Shown here: positions 1 through 7,000 of the stretch, piece after piece
Layout: each line of letters opens with the position of its first letter
Numbering within the stretch: the stretch's first letter is position 1
Assembly: GCA_009930155.1 (NCBI GenBank)
Contig: RZYX01000090.1
Location: 1 to 7,210 of the forward strand
Source of the DNA: Clostridia bacterium
Lineage (GTDB): Bacteria; Bacillota_A; Clostridia; Oscillospirales; Acutalibacteraceae
Length of the DNA: 7,210 bases
Direction: 5' to 3'
The notes under the pieces: model-generated
What the model saw: the letters and a program-made list of their open reading frames with translations, nothing else
Told to the model about the DNA's origin: nothing
Database searches by the model: none
Made by a program: the position numbers and the translations under genes

Positions 1-1
1 T

Positions 2-1018
2 ATCACAATATCTTCAACCGATGTTGTCACAATCTTAAGAGGTTCTGCATTCAGTGGGAATATGCTTAACATAAATGGCAATGTGATTTTTAATTCGCTA
101 TTTAACATCACTTTTAATGGAAACAAAAGCAGTGTTGTCACGGGATATAGTGCAATATTTGTTGCCAGCGGAAGCAGTCTTACTCTCAATTCAAAAGTCC
201 TCGTCACTAACAGTCAAAGCACAGGAGCAGGAGCGGGCATCTATGCAAACGGTGAATTAATCTTAAACGGGGCTCAAATTTCTTCAAACATTTCTTCAAC
301 TTCGGGCGGTGGCATCTATTCCAGTGGAAAATTGACAATAAATGCTGGAACATTGATATCTCAAAACAGTTCAATAAATGGCGGTGGTGTCTACATCGAC
401 GAAAGTGCATCAAGTTTTGTTATGAACGACGGCTCTGTCACAAACAACTCTGCAAGATATGGTGGCGGAATATACTTTGCAAGCAGACTTTCAGGTTTGA
501 TTTTAGCAGGAAGCATCAGCAATAATAATAGCACAAGTTCAATAACTCCATATTATTATGGTGGCGGAATTTTTGTCGCTTTAAACAGTGGACTTCTAAC
601 TTTTGGCAACAGCACAACTTATGCAACAATCTCATCAAATAAATCTTATTATGGCGGTGGCGTTTATTATCATGGTCATAATGATAGCAACGCGGACTAT
701 AACATTCTCATAAATAATGTGAGGATAACTTTAAACGAAGCAACATATGGCGGAGGCATCTGCATTGGAGATAGCACCATATCAGCAGGAAATCACACTG
801 TGAAAATGCTGGGTGGAGAGATCACAACGAACAGAACTTTAACCTACGGCGGTGGGATTTATATCGTTCGTGGAGAGTTTATCATCGAGGGTGGCACGAT
901 TGCAGGGAATAAACTCATTTCTGCCACAACCTATAATAATATATATATTACGGCTCAAAATTCGACTAACGTTGGAGTTGTGATAATCTATGGCGGAATT
1001 ATTGGAACTCAAGACGAC
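2..1018 (+). repeat. Beta-helix domain 1: eight GGGIY-type rungs (pectin-lyase-like / POMP-like)
   Basis: Part of the giant frame. Each rung has a beta-strand (for example GELILNGAQIS), an Asn/Ser turn and a glycine step G[GA]G[IV] followed by Tyr, Phe or Cys. The first glycine of each step is encoded at 230, 305, 380, 461, 560, 653, 749 and 848. The first three steps are exactly 25 residues apart, later ones 27-33. Seven of eight read GGG; the first reads GAG. A weaker YGGII at about 986-1000 looks like the last turn. This pattern is known from polymorphic-membrane-protein-like and pectin-lyase-fold repeats, which stack as a right-handed parallel beta-helix; no catalytic residues of a lyase are recognisable, so a structural or binding role is inferred. 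The start of the domain is cut off by the window edge: residues 9 onward match the segment just after the entry motif of helix 2. Confidence 0.85.
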
Positions 1019-4000
1019 AACGGCAAGATTTATATTGCAAAGGATTTGAACATTGCTGGCAAAACGGGCAAACTATGCTTTGGTGGAATTGAAGGCAAAT
1101 ATTTTATATTAAACGACCACATTGACCTTGTTGCGAATGTCTATTTAAGCATAATAAGCGAGATTAATGAGAATAGTTCGGTAATAATAATTGAGCCTCG
1201 AAGTTTCCCACAAAACGACTATGACAAATTTCTTGTCGCCACATTTGCAAGCGATGTCATTCCAAGTGACGACATTATCTCTGTCACTGATGATCAAAAA
1301 GTGAATTGCCGTTTTAAACTGTATGGACAAGACGTCTATATGACAAAGGCGATCTTCACTCTCACAATTAATCCGGGCGTTGGCATTCTCTCCGACAATG
1401 GACTAACAGGATTTAACTACACTGTGGAAGACTCCGTTTGGTTTGTTGAAGTGAACTATTTCACAAATTTGAACGATATCTTTTCAAAGATAAATTATCG
1501 AGCGAACAACCGAGATTTCATCAGTTGGAATGGAGTGTTGATAGGGTTGGAAGAAATTATTGACATATCCACTCAAAAGATGCCATACAGCGACTTTACT
1601 CTCACGGCAGTGTGGACAGAAGTCTATTATACTCTCACAATAGACCTTAATCACACCAAAGGAAGCACTGCGCAACAAGTGAATTTCAGCACAGAGTCGC
1701 CACTTTATCCTTATTATAATTCTTTGGCGAACACACTAACCCTAAAAGTCTTTATAAACGGGCAACTCACAACCACAGGCGAAGATGCTCTGCAAGATGT
1801 CATTGGCAGTTTGGAAAACCCATATCTCACAAGAAACGGCTACATTTTCTCATCGTTTAACACCTCACAACTTGGGGGTGATGACGACTATTCTTTTGGA
1901 GGCAGTTTTTCAATGCCATCAAGAGACCTCATTCTATATGTTTTGTGGCAACCAAAAGAGTTTACGATTATATATCACACAAACGCTCCAGCCTCAGCCA
2001 CCGCACAGGTTAACCCAGTAAACGACCAAGAATTGACTTGTGAATATGACAGTTTCATAATAATTTCGTATGATGACGTCTTTTCTCTCACTGGCTGGAC
2101 ATTGTCTTCGTGGAATACACTAGCAAACGGAACAGGCACAACTTTTGTGTTTGGAACAAAATATTCCTTTGCCTACAATGCCAATTCCACACTTGACCTA
2201 TATGCGATTTGGACGCCAATCACATATACAATCAGTTATGACAGCAACTTTCAATTTGGTGAAGTCACAAACACTTTCAGCGACAACACTGTTTATTCAT
2301 ACGATGAAGAAAGATTGTTGCCATCAGGGAGTTTCACGGCAGTGGGCTACACTCAAACAGGGTGGAGAGATGAACTTAACAATGTTTATGAAATTGCCGG
2401 AAATGTTAAAAATCTCACCACACAAAGCAATGCAACTCTCTATGCCATTTGGACAGCAAACATAATAAAAGTTCGCATTCATGAAGACGGAGTGAACAAC
2501 GCAAGTGTTTATGAAAAAGATTATTACTATAATGATGCAAGCGACAGCAATTTGCCACTCGTCGCAGATATATCAAACCTTGCAAAAGACTTCAAGGTGT
2601 TTGGAGGGTGGAGTATAAGTAAATATAGCAATTGGAATTCTGCAACTGCCACATTTGAAGACGGTGACAGCATTTTGAAATATCTTTCTTCAGGCAATCT
2701 TGACCTATATCCAATCTGGATTCCTTTCACAGTGAACATTCACTCCAACACGGCAAGCGACGAAGTCGTTTCCTATGAAGTGAATTCTTCTGGAGAAGTG
2801 ACAATTTTAAAAGCAAGTTTATCTTCAATTTTCACATATTTTGGCTTTGAGATAGATCATCTTTCAAACACTGCAAATATTTTTGAGTCCACAGTGGATT
2901 TTGAATTTGTCATTGGGATAACGCAAGTTGCAATGTCTATGTCAGGTGATGACACACTTGACCTGTTTGTTGCTTGGAAAGCAAAGACATATTCTCTTCA
3001 ATTTGTGGCAGAAGACAACGTTTTTATAGATTTAACCATTGTCAGCAGTCCACAAGGAAACAACGCTTTTGCTGAGGAAAATGCTTTGCAGAGCGTCACT
3101 CTTTATGGTGCAAACGACTTGTCTGGCACCTTTGAGGGTTGGTCTTTTGACATTAATCTCACCACTTTTGATGCACAACTTTCGCAAGAATTCATTTTAA
3201 CAAATGATATTTTAAACAAAGTTAATCATTATCAAACACTTGAAAATAATATCATAGTTTTCTATGCCCTCACTTCAAGCACATACACGGTGACCTATGA
3301 CTTAAATGCAAACGGACATAATGTCATCACAGCAAGCACCACAAGCATCTTGCCAAACGGCACGAACACAACTTCCACAACTAGCATAAACAACATCACA
3401 AACATTGTCTTTGCCGACGCAACTGGCAAAGTTTGGGAGATTGCCGACACTCAAACTGACGATATAAATTCAGTCTATGCCTACTTCCTTGGTTGGTCTG
3501 AGGATAGTTCTGCCACGGAGCCAACCTATTTTGCAGGAGGAAAAAGCACATGTCGTTTTGCCACAGATGTCACTCTTTATGCAGTTTGGAAGCAATACAC
3601 GAACCCATTCTTCTTCACATACATAGGCTCTTCCTTAACAGGTCTTAGCACCATTGGGCGAGATAACCTAAGAAATGATAGTGAGATAATTTTACCTCAT
3701 CACTCGCTTGTTTTAACAAACGGAGTGGTCACAGTTGGGGACACAATAACTTCAGTCAGTTTTGCAGAAAATGTCAGTTTAAATAAGATAATTTCGCTTG
3801 ATTTCTCATTGTCAAAAATGGTCACTTCACTTCCAAATCTTGCTTTTGAGAAATTGACGAATTTACAGTCTATTTTGAACCTTCCTTCGTCAGTCAACAT
3901 TGGCTATGGTGCGTTTGCTTGCGAAAATCTTATTGAAATAACCTTTGATTCCTTTCAAAACAACTATGTTTTCGACAAAAAAGGAAATTTATATCTCGTT

Positions 4001-7000
4001 TCAGGGAATATTGCGAAACTCCACACTGCCTTTGTTATAGACTCAACTGACGAAAGTTATTTCACATTAAAGAGTGAATTCTCAACGAATGGAATCAACT
4101 ATTCCGTCACAGAACTTTTGCCATACGCAATTTTTAAAACTTTTTATATTTTTATCACAATTCCAAACTCTGTCACCAAAATTGGACAATTCGCTTTCAA
4201 ACAAACTCAAAATGTCATCAACCTTAGCGTTCCATTTGTCGGTGAAAGTGAAAATACAAATACTCAACTTTCTTATGTTTTTGGAGATGCACAAAGTGTG
4301 CCTGCTTCTTTAAAACAAGTGACAATAACAAATCAAACAGATGTGAAAGCGGGAGCGTTCCAAAATTGTTCAAACATCAGCACAGTAATCTACACAAAAA
4401 ATATTATTACTGTTGTGAATGACGATGCTTTCAATGGTTGCTCTTCATATCTCATAACAAATAGGAGTGGTGAGATTGATTTTGAAAGTTTAACAACTAT
4501 TGGCATAAATGCTTTCAAAGACTGCACGCTTATTTCTGGGCAGATAATTTTGTCTAGTGTCAATGAGATTGGAGACAATGCTTTCTCTAGCACTTCAATT
4601 CAAACTGTGGAGATAAATAGAAATGCAAATCTTCTCAGCAACACTTCATTTGAAAATGTCACAACTCTTGTGCAAGCAAAAGTCTACAAATTGAATGCCT
4701 TTGTCAGTGTTATAAGTGGCACAGGGATTTATAAAAAATCAGACGCGAATTTCAGTGGCGACCAGAAAATATACATCGATTCAATCTTGTTCTCCATTTT
4801 GAACAGAACTGAGAATGCAGAATATCTTGAATACAATATAATTGTTGAAGATATGGTGGAACTTTATAATTCTCAAAAAGTGTTTAAGTCATCTTTTAGC
4901 ACATTAGAGGAAGGTATTTCTAACGCCAGCAGAAATGATATAATCATTATAAAATTTGACATTACTCTTGACAGTAGCATATTAATCAGCAAAAACATAA
5001 CCATTTTTGGTGCGTATCAAATGATATCTTCCAGCGAAGAGGGAGCAAGCGAATATAACAACAGGGAAATCACTCTCACGTGGAGCCACCTTCTTTTAAC
5101 AAATGTGTTCAGTATAAACAGTGATGATGTAACTTTTGGTTACTCTGGCGAGTTTAAAACAGGTTATAAAGTTGTTCCTCTAAATCTTATTGGTAACAAT
5201 AATGTTAACAGTTCCAGTCTATTCTCCGTCTATCAAGGCACTTTGACTTTGTCTGGCAACCTCACAATTTCAAACAACACCGCAAGAGTGGGTGCAGTTG
5301 CCTACATTTCAGATGGTGAAGTTATTGTTGATGGTGCAAAAATATATAACAATAAAGCCATAGAACAAAGTGGCTCAACAATAACAGGAAACGGAGGAGT
5401 GTTTTATTTACACACCAAATCTTATCTCACAATCAAAAGTGGAGAAATCTATTCAAACTCAGCCACTCGTGGTGGCGTCGCCTATTCCACATTGCACAGT
5501 GTGATAACAATTAAAGAGCAAAGCAATGATGATAGTTTAGATATCTATAATAATATAGCCTTAGAAGGTGGAGTGCTATATATTGCCTCGAACATTCTTG
5601 ATGAGTCTGCATCAAACATAATTGGGAAATCTTCCATCTATTCAAACAAACCTGCGTCTTACACAAATTCATTCGGCGGAGCAGTTTGCATCACAAGTGG
5701 AATGTTAAAGATTGAAGACGATGCTCATATTTATGATTGTTCTTCAGGGAATGGCGGTGCGATTGCTGTGAAAAAGGGAATTTTGATTGTCGGCAAATCT
5801 CTCATTGGAGGAGAGTCTGCCAGCGGACAAGCAAATCAGGCATATAAATATGACACTTCAAGTGGTGGCAAAGGCGGAGCAATCTACATTGGTGACCAAG
5901 GCATCTTGCGTGTTATAACTGGTGCAGTAATATCTCACAACCAAGCCCAATATGGCGGGAATATCTATTTTGCTTCCACTCTCACAGACAATAGTTCTGC
6001 TTCAAAAATCTCTGGAGGGACGATTTCCTATGGCAATAGCCTTGTGAGCCTTTCTAACAGCATAAACTATCTTGGAGGAGCAATCTATTGTGCAAGTGGA
6101 GTTTTAAGCATCTCAAATGCAACTATTAAAAGAAATCTGGCAGGCTATGGCGGAGCAATCTACACCATAAACACAAAATTAAACATTTCAAATAATGCTT
6201 TGATTGATACAAATGATGCAGGAAAAGACGGAGGCGGTTTGTTCATTGCAAAATCATCTTCCAGCAAACTTATAACGCTTGACGGTGCAATTTTCAAAAA
6301 CAACCTTTCTCAAGGCAACGGTGGAGCAATCGCAGTGACGGGTGACGAAGTTGACATTCTTGCAACTTCAAGTGCCACTTCCATTGGTCTTAAAAATGAC
6401 ACTCTCTATGCTTCAGAAAGATATAAAGGCGGAAACAAAGCAAACTTAAACGGCGGAGGACTTTTCATAGCCGGTTCGGGCAAAGTTAATGTTTTGAGTG
6501 CAAGCATAATCTCAAACAACACGGCAACAAACGGTGGTGGAATATATTATTACAATGGCAGTCTAATCTTAAAATCTGCAATTGTGAGAGATAACGAGGC
6601 ATCTTCAAATGGCGGTGGCATTTATGTTAGCGACGGAAATGGTGACGCCTATAAAATCACCACAATAGTTGAAACTTTTGAAATTTATAACTCCACAACA
6701 TTTACTCTAAACTCCGCAGAAAATGGCGCAGGAATGTTCCTTGGCGACAGAGAGATTATGATTTCCAGTGCAATTTTCTCGTCAAACACGGCAAAAGATA
6801 GTGCTGGGAATGGTCAAAAAGGCAAAGGTGGAGCAATCTTCATTTCAAGCGGAGCAATTTTAACACTTGACGAAGTCTCTGTCACAGGCAACAGATCCAC
6901 GAACAATTCAAATTCAGTCGCATTTTCGGGCATATATCTTAACAGCACTGCTCAAAACGCCCTAAAAATGACAAACAGCACAAGTCTTAACATTTCAAAA

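Noticed and set aside
300..870. Recurring ggcggtggc-like strings as a CRISPR array or non-coding DNA repeat
   Set aside because: The repeated part is short and degenerate, spacing varies in multiples of three, and it encodes the glycine steps of beta-helix rungs.
930..955. AT-rich tract (aataatatatatatt) as a promoter
   Set aside because: It encodes in-frame residues of the helix (NNIYIT), with no -35 partner or downstream gene start.
2145..2465. A 106-codon plus-strand open frame inside the B-repeat block
   Set aside because: It lies in another frame over repeats 3-5 of the giant gene, has no family-like features, and no ribosome binding site or intergenic space. The overlapping frame carries clear domain motifs.
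3350..3364. LPNGT, superficially like a sortase LPXTG signal
   Set aside because: The Gly and Thr are in the wrong order, no hydrophobic segment and basic tail follow, and the protein continues for over 1,200 residues.
4115..4165. Hydrophobic stretch (LLPYAIFKTFYIFITIP) that might be read as a membrane segment
   Set aside because: It fits the LRR pattern (P-Y-x-I-F, then ITIPNSV), contains Lys and Pro, and is flanked by extracellular-type repeats on both sides.
1785..4313. Other plus-strand short open frames at 1785-2021 and 4074-4313
   Set aside because: Both are out of frame with the giant gene and translate to featureless peptides; they are chance openings.
3976..4401. A6 tracts (for example near 3976 and at 4396-4401) as phase-variable slippage sites
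   Set aside because: Runs of six A are ordinary in AT-rich coding DNA and shorter than typical phase-variation tracts; the frame is intact through all of them.
207..4593. Minus-strand short open frames (207-413, 1145-1330, 1484-1678, 2527-2739, 3700-3900, 4082-4294, 4390-4593)
   Set aside because: All are antisense to confidently coding sequence, are 61-70 codons long and show no recognisable motif.
5390..5404. ggaggag, resembling a Shine-Dalgarno site (similar ggagga strings recur downstream)
   Set aside because: These are Gly-Gly codons of the beta-helix steps, in frame, and no start of a new gene follows.
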